A stretch of DNA of 64,000 nt from an uncultured Stenotrophomonas sp. (lineage in GTDB: Bacteria > Pseudomonadota > Gammaproteobacteria > Xanthomonadales > Xanthomonadaceae): assembly GCF_945952405.1 (NCBI RefSeq), contig NZ_CAMFIA010000006.1, positions 1 to 64,000 on the forward strand. Reading direction: 5' to 3'. Below the pieces are notes generated by a model. It was not told where the DNA came from. It did not search any database and saw nothing but the letters and a program-made list of their open reading frames with translations. The stretch's first letter is position 1. Every line of letters starts with the position of its first letter. Below are positions 43,041 through 51,269 of the stretch, piece by piece. The position numbers were made by a program, and so were the translations under genes.

Positions 43041-43967
43041 TCAGGGCGCGCTGCCGCGCTCGGCGTCGGCCATCCCCGGGCTGACGCGACGGCCAATGTC
43101 CTTCAGGCGTGCGAGCTGGTCGACCATCGACGGTGCGTCGTCCAGGCTGCCAACGAAGGTCCACAGATAGGTCATCACCGCATACACGTGGCCCGGGGTA
43201 ACCCCTTCGCGGGTGGCGAGGCGGCCAATGGTCAGCGCGAACAGCACCGCAGCGGCCGCACCGACCACTACGAAGGCAGCGGCTTCGCGGTCGGACAGCA
43301 GGATGCGCAGCCGCGACAGCGTGGTGTAGTGGCGGCGCAGCACGGAAGGGCTGACCCGGTCGACCAGGCGGATTTCATGTTCCAGGCGGTTGTTCAGGCG
43401 ACCATGCAGCTGCTCGTTGCGGCGTGCGAACGAGGGCAGCAGCAACAGTGCGCCAAGCAGCGCCAGCAGGCTGGCAGCACCCACCAGCGGCTCGATCGCC
43501 AGCAGCATGGCGGCCGCACCGAACATCGAGACCAGTGCCGTGGCGATGATCGGCACGTGCTTTTCGAAGAAATCGACGAACTCACGGGCCAGCACCACGC
43601 GTGCGGCCGAGGTGGATGTGGCGTGGCCGAGCCGACGCTGTGCCTGCACCACGCTCACTGCCAGATCGGCATAGATGCGGGTGAAGGTGCGGGTATCGAC
43701 TGCCCGGCGCGCCGCGCCGACCAGCCAGAACAACAGCACCACGCCCGCGTAGGAAATAGCGTGACCGACGTTGCCGCGGATGATCGCGTCCACCGCGAAG
43801 CCGGCGAACAGCGGATAGGCCAACAGCAGGGCGTTCTCCAGCGCCACCAGCGAGAACGTGCCGGTGAGCTGCCAGGGATAGGTGCGCAGGATGGCTTTCA
43901 GGGTGGCCGCCGCATTCTGCTGGCCGATGCTGCCGGCGGCAGCGGTTGGGTCGTGGGGGGGCTTCAT
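43041..43967 (-). CDS. ABC-transporter six-TM protein without ATPase domain
   Basis: 308 aa. Six predicted helices in the exporter-type ABC membrane fold (LALENALLLAYPLFAGFAVDAII, YAGVVLLFWLVGAARRAVDTRTFTRIYADL, VPIIATALVSMFGAAAMLLAIEPLVG, and others), and the frame stops after that domain: no Walker motifs follow and no ATPase gene is adjacent. It matches the orphan ABC_membrane_6 type. Whether it pairs with an ATPase elsewhere or works alone is unknown. It converges with the TetR gene of iron module 2. Confidence 0.78.
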   Translation of the reverse strand: MKPPHDPTAAAGSIGQQNAAATLKAILRTYPWQLTGTFSLVALENALLLAYPLFAGFAVDAIIRGNVGHAISYAGVVLLFWLVGAARRAVDTRTFTRIYADLAVSVVQAQRRLGHATSTSAARVVLAREFVDFFEKHVPIIATALVSMFGAAAMLLAIEPLVGAASLLALLGALLLLPSFARRNEQLHGRLNNRLEHEIRLVDRVSPSVLRRHYTTLSRLRILLSDREAAAFVVVGAAAAVLFALTIGRLATREGVTPGHVYAVMTYLWTFVGSLDDAPSMVDQLARLKDIGRRVSPGMADAERGSAP

Positions 43968-43988
43968 GGGGATGGCTGGGTGGGGCCT

Positions 43989-44059
43989 GTAGAGCCGAGC
44001 CTGCGCTCGGCGCGTGTGCGGGGTGCGCGAACAGCTGCCGAGCGCGGGCTCGGCGCTAC
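43989..44059. repeat. SMAG dimer
   Basis: GTAG then AGCCGAGCctgcGCTCGGC and a facing copy ending CGCTAC. Lies between two minus-strand genes and may separate their transcripts. Confidence 0.65.
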
Positions 44060-44107
44060 AAGGGGGTGGCCGAGGCGGGAGTGCGCCGGCATGTCCGCCG
44101 AAGCGTG

Positions 44108-45187
44108 TCAGCGGCGGGCATGCACCGGCCAGCGGATCTCGAACGAACTGCCGCCACGCTCGGTGGCCCGGCACAGCGCCGTTCCGTGATGGGCCACGGC
44201 GATTGCGCGGACGACGGCAAGGCCCAATCCTGAACCACCACTCTGCCGTGAGCGTGAGACATCGGTGCGCTGGAAGGCCTCGAAGATGCTGTCGCGCAGT
44301 TCATCCGCCACGCCCGGACCGCCATCTTCCACGGCCACGGTGCAGTGACCCTCGGCCAGCGTGACATGCACCTGCAGCGGGCAGGGGGTGGCATGACGAC
44401 GCGCGTTCTCCAGCAGCGCCAACACAGCCTGGCGGATCCGTGCGGGATCGCAGTCGGCCAGCGCAGGCCGCGCGTCGAACGTTATCGAGAAGCCGCTTTC
44501 AGTCAACGCTGCGGACATGGCCTCCACCACCGCCGCGACCTGTACGCGGACGTCGCTGCGTTGCAGGCGCAGGTCCAGATGTCCGCTCTCGGCAAGGCTG
44601 ACCACGCGCAGGTCCTCGATGATGCGGGTCAGGCCTTCCAGCTGGGTGAGCATGCTGTTGAACTGCTCCGGCCCCGGCTCGAACACGCCCTCGGCGATGC
44701 CCTGCAGCCGGCCGCGCAGGATGGTCATCGGCGTTCGCAGTTCATGTGCAATCGCGGCATTCCAGAACACCCGGTTCTCGGACATGCGGCTGAGCCGTTC
44801 GGCCATGGAATTGAAGTCGCTGACCAGCGCGGCAGCCTCGGTCATCGAGGTGTCGCCACCACGCGCCCGCGCGTCCAGATCGCCACCGGCTACCCGGCGC
44901 AGGCTTTCGGCCACCGAGTTCAACGGGGTGATGATGCGCCGGGTCAGGCGCGAAGCGACCAGCGTGGCGAAGATGACGACGACGGTGGCGGTCAATCCGA
45001 TCCACAGCCATTCCAGGCCGGATGGCATGATCGTCTCCGGCTCGTCATACCAGCGCGGGTAGAACACTTCCATCAGGTAGTAGAACAGGTAGAAACCGCT
45101 GATCGACAGCACCGTGGAACACAACGAGGCCACCGTGATGGACAGCGTGATCTGGCGGCCGATGCTCTTTCCTTTCGAGGTCATCAT
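44108..45187 (-). CDS. Sensor histidine kinase upstream partner of the OmpR-type regulator
   Basis: 359 aa. Two membrane helices (about residues 12-40 and 60-85) enclose a short periplasmic loop; then HAMP (RLTRRIITPLNSVAESLRRVAGGDLDAR), HisKA with the phosphoacceptor His in FWNAAIAHELRTPMTILRG, and HATPase (VLALLENARRHA, EDGGPGV, GGSGLGLAVV). The layout resembles BaeS-type envelope-stress kinases. It starts directly after the stop of the regulator gene. The small periplasmic domain suggests an envelope or membrane cue. Confidence 0.9.
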   Translation of the reverse strand: MMTSKGKSIGRQITLSITVASLCSTVLSISGFYLFYYLMEVFYPRWYDEPETIMPSGLEWLWIGLTATVVVIFATLVASRLTRRIITPLNSVAESLRRVAGGDLDARARGGDTSMTEAAALVSDFNSMAERLSRMSENRVFWNAAIAHELRTPMTILRGRLQGIAEGVFEPGPEQFNSMLTQLEGLTRIIEDLRVVSLAESGHLDLRLQRSDVRVQVAAVVEAMSAALTESGFSITFDARPALADCDPARIRQAVLALLENARRHATPCPLQVHVTLAEGHCTVAVEDGGPGVADELRDSIFEAFQRTDVSRSRQSGGSGLGLAVVRAIAVAHHGTALCRATERGGSSFEIRWPVHARR

Positions 45188-45964
45188 TCAGTCCAGGAAA
45201 CGGTAGCCGACGCCGCGGATGGTGGCGGGAATGCCGATCACGCCGACGTCCTCCAGCTTGCGCCGCAGTTTGCTGACGTGGCTGTCAACGGTGCGTTCCT
45301 GCGCATCGCCTTCGGGCAGGCAGGCCTGCAGCAGGTCCACGCGCGCGTGCACCTGGCGTGGCGCGCGCGCCATGTGCACCAGCAGCCGGAATTCGGTGAG
45401 GGTGAAGTTCAAGGCATGCACCCGTTCGCCGGCGCGCACCGTCACCTCGTGGCTGCGCAGGTCGATCTCGAACGGTCCCTGCCGGATCAGACCGTTGGGG
45501 GCGTCGGCCACGGTCCTGGCACTGCGGCGCAGCACCGCCTGGATGCGCGCCACGATCTCGGCCGGATTGAACGGCTTGGCCACGTAGTCGTCGGCGCCGA
45601 CGCGCAGGCCGGTGAGCTTGTCCACGTCCTGGTCGAGCGCAGTGAGCATGATCACCGGCGTGCTGCCGCGGCGGCGCAGTTCACTCAGGACCTGCCAGCC
45701 ATCCAGCTTCGGCATCTGCACGTCCAGCAGGACCAGGTCCGGGCGCAGCTGGCGGTGGCTGGCGAGTGCGGCCTCGCCATCTGCGGCACGGGCACAGCGC
45801 AGGCCGGAACGGGCCAGGTAGGCACCGAGGATGTCGGCGATTTCGCCCTCATCCTCGGCGATCAGGACCAGCGGCGCTGGGCGGGTGCGGAGATCGTGTT
45901 TCATTGCGTGATGCGGCTTCGATGCAGGAGCAGGAAAGAAGGGGAGAGGCTGGGACTGCGTCAT
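45188..45964 (-). CDS. OmpR/BaeR-type response regulator
   Basis: 258 aa in the long form. The receiver domain has Asp in VLLDVQMPKLDGW and Lys in DYVAKPFNP; the winged-helix DNA-binding part ends TVDSHVSKLRRKLEDVGVIGIPATIRGVGYRFLD. I chose the start at 45964 because its ATGA overlaps the stop of the upstream gene; a start at 45904 (MKHDLRTRP) gives a more usual length of 238 aa but has no visible ribosome site. It probably controls the divergent MacAB-like pump through 11-bp repeats at 46584-46605. Confidence 0.88.
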   Translation of the reverse strand: MTQSQPLPFFPAPASKPHHAMKHDLRTRPAPLVLIAEDEGEIADILGAYLARSGLRCARAADGEAALASHRQLRPDLVLLDVQMPKLDGWQVLSELRRRGSTPVIMLTALDQDVDKLTGLRVGADDYVAKPFNPAEIVARIQAVLRRSARTVADAPNGLIRQGPFEIDLRSHEVTVRAGERVHALNFTLTEFRLLVHMARAPRQVHARVDLLQACLPEGDAQERTVDSHVSKLRRKLEDVGVIGIPATIRGVGYRFLD

Positions 45965-46527
45965 CGTCGGTGTTCCATGTCGAGCGCCTCCTCGTTGGCG
46001 GCCCAGGCCAGGGTGGCCAGTACCAGTGCCCGTTGCAGGTGCGGTTCGAGCGGGGCCGCGCTACGCAGCAGCTGCAGCATCAGGGTGGATACCGCGGCCG
46101 GGAGCTTGCTCCAGCGCGCTGCCATCGGGGTCGCGTCAACACGGGCCTGCAGCCGCGCCGCCATCGCGGTGATGGCGCGCAGGCGAAGGCCGAGCAGCAC
46201 AGCGACCGCGGCAGCGGTCAGGGCGAGCAGCACGCGCAGCCCGATGCCGGTGCCGGGATGTGTTGCGGTCCATGCCGCCAGGCCGATCAAGACCAGCGAC
46301 AAGGGTGTCCCGGCGCGGCCCGCGTGGCCGGGTCCATCGCTGTGGAAGGCCACCCAGGCGGCTGCGCCGAATCCCGCCAGCAGTGGCGAAGCCAGCGAGC
46401 GGCTGGCCAGCATCCACACCGTCGTGGCTGCCAGCACCAACGCGATCAGCCACGGCGAAGGCGTGCACCACGCCAGGTAGGCACGGCGTACGTCGATCGG
46501 TGGCAGGTCAGGACAGGGACGGGACAC
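45961..46527 (-). CDS. Unknown membrane protein ahead of the two-component genes
   Basis: 188 aa in the form I prefer (GTG start, SRPCPDLPPIDVRRAYLAW), with about four hydrophobic helices (WLIALVLAATTVWMLASRSLASPLLAGFGAAAWVAF, LSLVLIGLAAWTA, GLRVLLALTAAAVAVLLGLRLRAITAM) and a soluble tail. I do not recognise it. The frame extends further upstream to 46719, but that would cover the putative operator. Its stop overlaps the regulator's start, so it is co-transcribed with the kinase and regulator genes and may be an accessory sensor. Confidence 0.6.
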   Translation of the reverse strand: MSRPCPDLPPIDVRRAYLAWCTPSPWLIALVLAATTVWMLASRSLASPLLAGFGAAAWVAFHSDGPGHAGRAGTPLSLVLIGLAAWTATHPGTGIGLRVLLALTAAAVAVLLGLRLRAITAMAARLQARVDATPMAARWSKLPAAVSTLMLQLLRSAAPLEPHLQRALVLATLAWAANEEALDMEHRR

Positions 46528-46583
46528 GGTGAGCAGGCAGTCGGCGAGGCCGACGAGGCTAGCGACCGATGATGGAGACTTGG

Positions 46584-46605
46584 TCGAGATTGTGTCGAGA
46601 TTCGG
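46584..46605. promoter_or_regulatory. Two 11-bp direct repeats, candidate response-regulator box
   Basis: TCGAGATTGTG at 46584-46594 followed directly by TCGAGATTCGG at 46595-46605. OmpR/PhoB-family regulators bind tandem sites spaced 11 bp. The site sits between the divergent two-component operon and the MacA-like gene. Confidence 0.55.
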
Positions 46606-46745
46606 TGGATGCGCGCCACGGCGTTCAGGCGCGGGCCGTGTGCCTGAACGGCCGACACGTCTCCATGCAATCTCCACAGTGGCTCCAAGAAACGTCCACC
46701 CGCGACGACCAGACTGCACGCCTGGCGCTCACACCGGGTGAGCGC

Positions 46746-47945
46746 ATGCAGCCGGGCGTTTCGATGAGCACTCGCAGGATCTGGATCATTGCCACCGCCG
46801 CGGCCACCCTGGCCGCCGTCGCGGGCGGGTGGTTGTTTGCCGGTGGCGATGACGCTGCCTTGATCACGGCGCCGGCAACCGTGGCGGACCTGGAGAAGAC
46901 CGTGCAGGCGGTCGGCAGGGTCAATCCCAAGGAGCTGGTGGCGGTGGGCGCGCAGGTGTCCGGGCAGGTCAAGCGGTTGCATGTGGTGCTGGGCCAGCGC
47001 GTGCGGGCCGGCGACCTGATCGCCGAGGTCGACTCGCAACCGCAGCGCATCGCGCTGCGCAGTGCCGAGGCGGCCACCAACACGCTGCGCGCCCAGCATG
47101 CGGCCAGCGTGGCGCGCTACGCGCAGGCCGGCCGTGCGTTCGAGCGGCAGTCGCAGTTGGTGGCCTCGCGCCTGGTGTCGCAGGAGGGCTTCGAGACCGC
47201 GCGTGTTGCACGCGATACCGCACGTTCCGAGGTGGCCGCCCTGCAGGCACAGATCGACCAGGCGCTGACCCAGGTGGAAACCGCGCGGATCAACCTGGGT
47301 TACACCCGCATTGTCTCGCCCAGCGATGGCTACATCGTGGCAATCGTCACCAAGGCCGGGCAGACCCTGAACTCCATGCAGACCACGCCGACCATCGTGA
47401 TGCTGGCGCAGATGGACACGATGACTGTGCGCGCCGAGATCGCCGAGGCTGACGTCGAGCTGGTGGCGCCGGGGCAACCGCTGTGGTTCTCGACGCTGGG
47501 GCCGGGCGGGCGCCGCTTTGAATCGCATCTGCAGCAACTGGAACCGGCGCCGTCGTCGATTGCCGATGCCGCCACCGGCAGTGCAGGTGGGTCAGCCCAA
47601 ACACCGAAGGCGGTGTACTACGCGGGCCTGTTCGACGTCGCCAATCCCGGCCTCACGCTGAAGCCCTCGATGACGGTGAAGGTGACCCTGCAGCTGGCGC
47701 ACGTCGCCCATGCACTGCAGGTGCCGCTGAGCGCCCTGGCCGAGTCCGCTGGCAAGGACGGAAACCACGCGACCGTGCAGGTGGTCGACGGCAAAGGCCG
47801 TGCCCGCGAGCGCGCAGTCACCACCGGCCTGCGCACCGCAACCGCCGTGCAGATCCTGTCGGGACTGCGGGAAGGTGAGAATGTGGTGATTGGCCAGGCG
47901 CCGAGCGGCGCAGAGGCCGAACCGACCAGCCTGCTGGGAATGTGA
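46746..47945 (+). CDS. MacA-like periplasmic adaptor of a MacAB-type exporter
   Basis: 399 aa with an N-terminal membrane anchor (RRIWIIATAAATLAAVAGGWLF), lipoyl/HlyD domain (VGAQVSGQVKRLHVVLGQRVRAGDLIAEVDS), a coiled-coil hairpin (about 120-200, NTLRAQHAASVARYAQAGRAFERQ) and a beta-barrel domain. It links the MacB-like pump to an outer-membrane channel, which is not encoded here. Start options are 46746 and 46764; I prefer 46746, which follows GGGTGAG. Overlaps the pump gene by 4 bp. Confidence 0.86.
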   Translation: MQPGVSMSTRRIWIIATAAATLAAVAGGWLFAGGDDAALITAPATVADLEKTVQAVGRVNPKELVAVGAQVSGQVKRLHVVLGQRVRAGDLIAEVDSQPQRIALRSAEAATNTLRAQHAASVARYAQAGRAFERQSQLVASRLVSQEGFETARVARDTARSEVAALQAQIDQALTQVETARINLGYTRIVSPSDGYIVAIVTKAGQTLNSMQTTPTIVMLAQMDTMTVRAEIAEADVELVAPGQPLWFSTLGPGGRRFESHLQQLEPAPSSIADAATGSAGGSAQTPKAVYYAGLFDVANPGLTLKPSMTVKVTLQLAHVAHALQVPLSALAESAGKDGNHATVQVVDGKGRARERAVTTGLRTATAVQILSGLREGENVVIGQAPSGAEAEPTSLLGM

Positions 47946-49894
47946 GCATGGCCGACGCTCTGCTTGAACTGCGCGGGGTTTCCCGCGCCTATCGCTCGGC
48001 CGCCGGCGAGGTGGTGGTGCTGAAGGATGTCTCGCTGCGCATCGACGCGGGCGAATTCATCGCCATCATCGGCCCGTCGGGTTCGGGCAAGTCAACGCTG
48101 ATGAACATCCTCGGCTGCCTGGACCGCCCGACCGATGGCAGCTACCGGGTGAACGGCGAGGCGACCGAACAGATGGCGCCGGACGCACTGGCCCGGTTGC
48201 GTCGCGAGCATTTCGGTTTCATTTTCCAGCGCTACAACCTGATGGAGAACCTCAGCGCGACCGAAAACGTGGCGCTGCCGGCGGTGTATGCCGGCGTGGG
48301 CGTGGACGCGCGCACTGCGCGCGCGCAGGCCCTGCTGGACACCCTGGGCCTGGGCGAGCGTACCGGCCATCGGCCCAGCCAGCTGTCCGGTGGCCAGCAG
48401 CAGCGCGTGTCGATCGCACGCTCATTGATGAATGGCGGTGCCATCGTGCTGGCCGACGAGCCGACCGGCGCACTCGATCATGCCAGTGGCCAGCAGGTGA
48501 TGGCCGAACTGAAGCGACTGCACGCACAGGGTCACACCGTGATCCTGGTGACGCATGATGCGGCGATTGCCGCCAATGCCGCACGGGTCATCGAGATCGC
48601 CGATGGCCGTGTGGTCGCCGACCGCATGGAGCGCGGCCGCCAGCCGCCAGCGGTAGCCGCGGCCGCGTGCGCCGGTGCTGGGTCCGTGTCCAGTGAACGT
48701 CGGGCGCGGCGGGATGCGGTACGCGAAGCCGCACGGATGGCGGCCCGCTCGATGCTGGCCCACCGCCTGCGTACGCTGTTGACCATGCTTGGCATCATCA
48801 TCGGCGTGGCTGCGGTGGTCACGGTGGTTGCACTGGGCAAGGGGGCACAGGCCCAGGTCGAGTCACAGATCAACGAACTGGGTGCGAGCACTCTGGAAAT
48901 TTATCCCGGCGCCGACTTCGGCGACCCACGTTCGGCGGAAATCGAGTCACTGGTCGTGGGTGACGCGGATCATCTGGCGGCACTGGGCTATGTCGACAGC
49001 GTCAGCCCCAACCTTGCTGGATCGGTGGCGGCGCTGCAGGGCAGCCGTCGCGCCAATACCCAGGTATTGGGCGTAGGTGCCGATCTGCCGCGCGTGCGCG
49101 GGCTGCGGCTGACGGCCGGGCGCTTCTTCACCGATGCGGAAGTGCAGGCGCATCGTGCGGTCGGCGTGCTGGACCAGAAGGCGGCCAAGGCCCTGTTCAC
49201 CGGTGACCCGATCGGCAGCACGGTGCTGTTGGGCGGCATGCCGGTGGACGTCATTGGCGTGGTGGGTGCCAGCGGCTTCGCCGGCGGCGCCACGCCGACG
49301 GTCTACGTGCCCTATACCTCCGCTGCGTCGCGGCTGCTGGGCAGCCAACGCCTGGAGAGCATCACCGTACGCGTGCGCGACAACGTGCCGACCCAGGCCG
49401 CCGAGGCGTCGCTGGCCGCATCGCTTCAGCGCCTGCATGGCCGGCGCGATTTCTTCATCTACAACGCCGACCAGATCCGCAAGGCGGTGATGAAGTCCAG
49501 CCAGACGATGGCCGCGCTGGTGTCTGCCATTGCCGCAGTCGCGCTGGTAGTGGGGGGCGTGGGGGTGATGAACATCATGCTGGTATCGGTAAAGGAGCGG
49601 GTGCGCGAGATTGGCGTGCGGCTCGCGGTTGGCGCGCGGCAGGGCGATATCCTGCGCCAGTTCCTGATCGAGGCCGTGTTGATCTGCCTGTTCGGCGGCG
49701 TGCTGGGCGTGCTTCTCGCCTTCGCCGTGGGTGCCTTGTCCAGCCTGCTGTCGCTTGGGGTGCCGTTCCGGTTCAGTGCTGGGCCAGTGCTGGCGGCGCT
49801 GGCGTGTTCCTCGGCCATCGGACTGGGCTTCGGCTACTTCCCCGCGCGTAGTGCGGCGCAGCTGGACCCGATCCAGGCGCTGGCGGCGGAGTAG
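47942..49894 (+). CDS. MacB-like ABC exporter, fused ATPase and permease
   Basis: 650 aa, the usual MacB length. ATPase half: Walker A GPSGSGKST (near 43), Q-loop FQRYNLME, signature LSGGQQQRVSIARSL, Walker B IVLADEPTGALD. Permease half (about residues 262-650) with one helix (MLGIIIGVAAVVTVVALGKGAQAQ), a periplasmic MacB-PCD domain, and three terminal helices (VGGVGVMNIMLVSVKERVREIGVRLAVGA). MacAB pumps export macrolides, lipopeptides or other large molecules from the periplasm. GTG at 47942 overlaps the MacA stop; ATG at 47948 is possible. Confidence 0.88.
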   Translation: MSMADALLELRGVSRAYRSAAGEVVVLKDVSLRIDAGEFIAIIGPSGSGKSTLMNILGCLDRPTDGSYRVNGEATEQMAPDALARLRREHFGFIFQRYNLMENLSATENVALPAVYAGVGVDARTARAQALLDTLGLGERTGHRPSQLSGGQQQRVSIARSLMNGGAIVLADEPTGALDHASGQQVMAELKRLHAQGHTVILVTHDAAIAANAARVIEIADGRVVADRMERGRQPPAVAAAACAGAGSVSSERRARRDAVREAARMAARSMLAHRLRTLLTMLGIIIGVAAVVTVVALGKGAQAQVESQINELGASTLEIYPGADFGDPRSAEIESLVVGDADHLAALGYVDSVSPNLAGSVAALQGSRRANTQVLGVGADLPRVRGLRLTAGRFFTDAEVQAHRAVGVLDQKAAKALFTGDPIGSTVLLGGMPVDVIGVVGASGFAGGATPTVYVPYTSAASRLLGSQRLESITVRVRDNVPTQAAEASLAASLQRLHGRRDFFIYNADQIRKAVMKSSQTMAALVSAIAAVALVVGGVGVMNIMLVSVKERVREIGVRLAVGARQGDILRQFLIEAVLICLFGGVLGVLLAFAVGALSSLLSLGVPFRFSAGPVLAALACSSAIGLGFGYFPARSAAQLDPIQALAAE

Positions 49895-49915
49895 GGTACC
49901 GGCACTGCGGAAACT

Positions 49916-50006
49916 GTAGCGCCGAGCCCATGCTCGGCTGCTTTGCGGCCAGGCCACGAAGCGCCCTGCGCTGCGCGCGATAAGCCGAGCGTGGGCTCGG
50001 CTCTAC
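49916..50006. repeat. SMAG dimer
   Basis: GTAG then GCCGAGCccatGCTCGGC and a facing copy ending GCTCTAC. The right-hand GTAG forms the stop codon of the M23 gene. Confidence 0.65.
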
Positions 50007-51175
50007 AGGGACGTTGTTGGCGGCGGGAAGGCAATGACGATGTCGTTGAGCGGCAGCTGATCCGCACGCGGCACGGCCACGCCGGGTTTCCAGATGTCTC
50101 CCTGGCCGAACAGCTGCGCTTCGCTTTCAGGCCCGAAATCGTCGAAGCGCTGGAAGGCATAGGGAATACCCTCGGCGCCTTCGAACGTGGCCTTGTTGGA
50201 CAGCTGGAAGTGCAGGTGAGGGGCGGCGGAGTTGCCCGACTGGCCAAGCTGGGCCAGCGTCTGTCCACGCTGGACCGCTTGCCCGGGTTTCACCTTGATG
50301 CTGCCGGTGCGCAGATGGGCGTAGCTGGCAAACACGCCCGGCGAGAGTTCCAGGACAACGTAATTGCCGAACAGGCCATCGGCCGTCAGTGAGCCGGGCT
50401 CAGGCTGGGCGGTCAGCGGCGGATGCTCGGGTTGCCCATCACGGACCGCACGCACGACACCGTCGGCGACGGCCAGCACCGGCGCCGCATAGCCGATCCA
50501 GTCGGTATGACGGGTGTGCTGCAGATCCCTGGCCGCTGCACGCACGGCGCGCCCACGTTCGTCGACGCCGACCAGGTCGAGCGCGAAGCGCTGCGGAATG
50601 GTCAGATCACCATTCACCGCCACCAGGCTGCCCCAGTGGTGTGACTGCGCCGCGCCGGGCCCTTCATGGGCCAGCCATCGACCGCCTTGCAGGGGCGGAC
50701 CGAGCGCCATCACCGGCGCCGCGTTGACCGCACTGTGGGCGCCATCCAGTTCCACGCTGCCGTGCTGCTCGGTGCCCAGAAGCATGCGGTGGCGAAGAAC
50801 GTGCGGCACAGTGTCGGTGGCCGGTAGTGACAGCCACAGGAACACCACCATGCGTTTTCCCGCCGCAATGGAGAGAGCGCTCTCCGCTGAAGGCGATGGC
50901 CGTACCCAGTCGCGCAGGGCAGGGCCATCCAGGCTCAGCAGCGGGGTTTCGGCATCGTCGCCGAACACCTGCAACGATTGCGGCTGCAGCGCGCCGGTGT
51001 CGCCGTAGTAGTTGGTGATGTGCAGTTCATAGGCCATATGGCGCAGGCCGTCGCTGCCGACAAAGGGCGTCGGTGCGAAGGGGACCCGCGCTTCAACGGG
51101 GGCCGGCGGCGGTGTCGGCGAGCCGACTGAAGGAAGCAGCAACAGCAGCAGGACGAAGCAGGCGCTGCGGGTCAT
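50003..51175 (-). CDS. M23-family peptidoglycan-active peptidase
   Basis: 390 aa with a Sec signal (MTRSACFVLLLLLLPSVGS). The C-terminal LytM/M23 domain (about 240-350) shows APVLAVADGVVRAVRDG, GNYVVLELSPGVFASYAHLRTGSIKVKPGQAVQRGQTLAQLGQSGNSAAPHLHFQLS. HLHF is intact, whereas the first zinc ligand region (HxxxD) is not obvious by eye, so it may be an inactive, regulatory LytM protein. The N-terminal 200 residues are of unknown type. Acts in the periplasm. Confidence 0.8.
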   Translation of the reverse strand: MTRSACFVLLLLLLPSVGSPTPPPAPVEARVPFAPTPFVGSDGLRHMAYELHITNYYGDTGALQPQSLQVFGDDAETPLLSLDGPALRDWVRPSPSAESALSIAAGKRMVVFLWLSLPATDTVPHVLRHRMLLGTEQHGSVELDGAHSAVNAAPVMALGPPLQGGRWLAHEGPGAAQSHHWGSLVAVNGDLTIPQRFALDLVGVDERGRAVRAAARDLQHTRHTDWIGYAAPVLAVADGVVRAVRDGQPEHPPLTAQPEPGSLTADGLFGNYVVLELSPGVFASYAHLRTGSIKVKPGQAVQRGQTLAQLGQSGNSAAPHLHFQLSNKATFEGAEGIPYAFQRFDDFGPESEAQLFGQGDIWKPGVAVPRADQLPLNDIVIAFPPPTTSL

Positions 51176-51269
51176 GCCCGTTTCCCAGGAAGGCCGGTGG
51201 TGGCCGCTGCCGAGCATAGCGCTGTGCGGGTGACGCAGATACAGGCAGCGCCGAGCGATGCGGGCGGTG

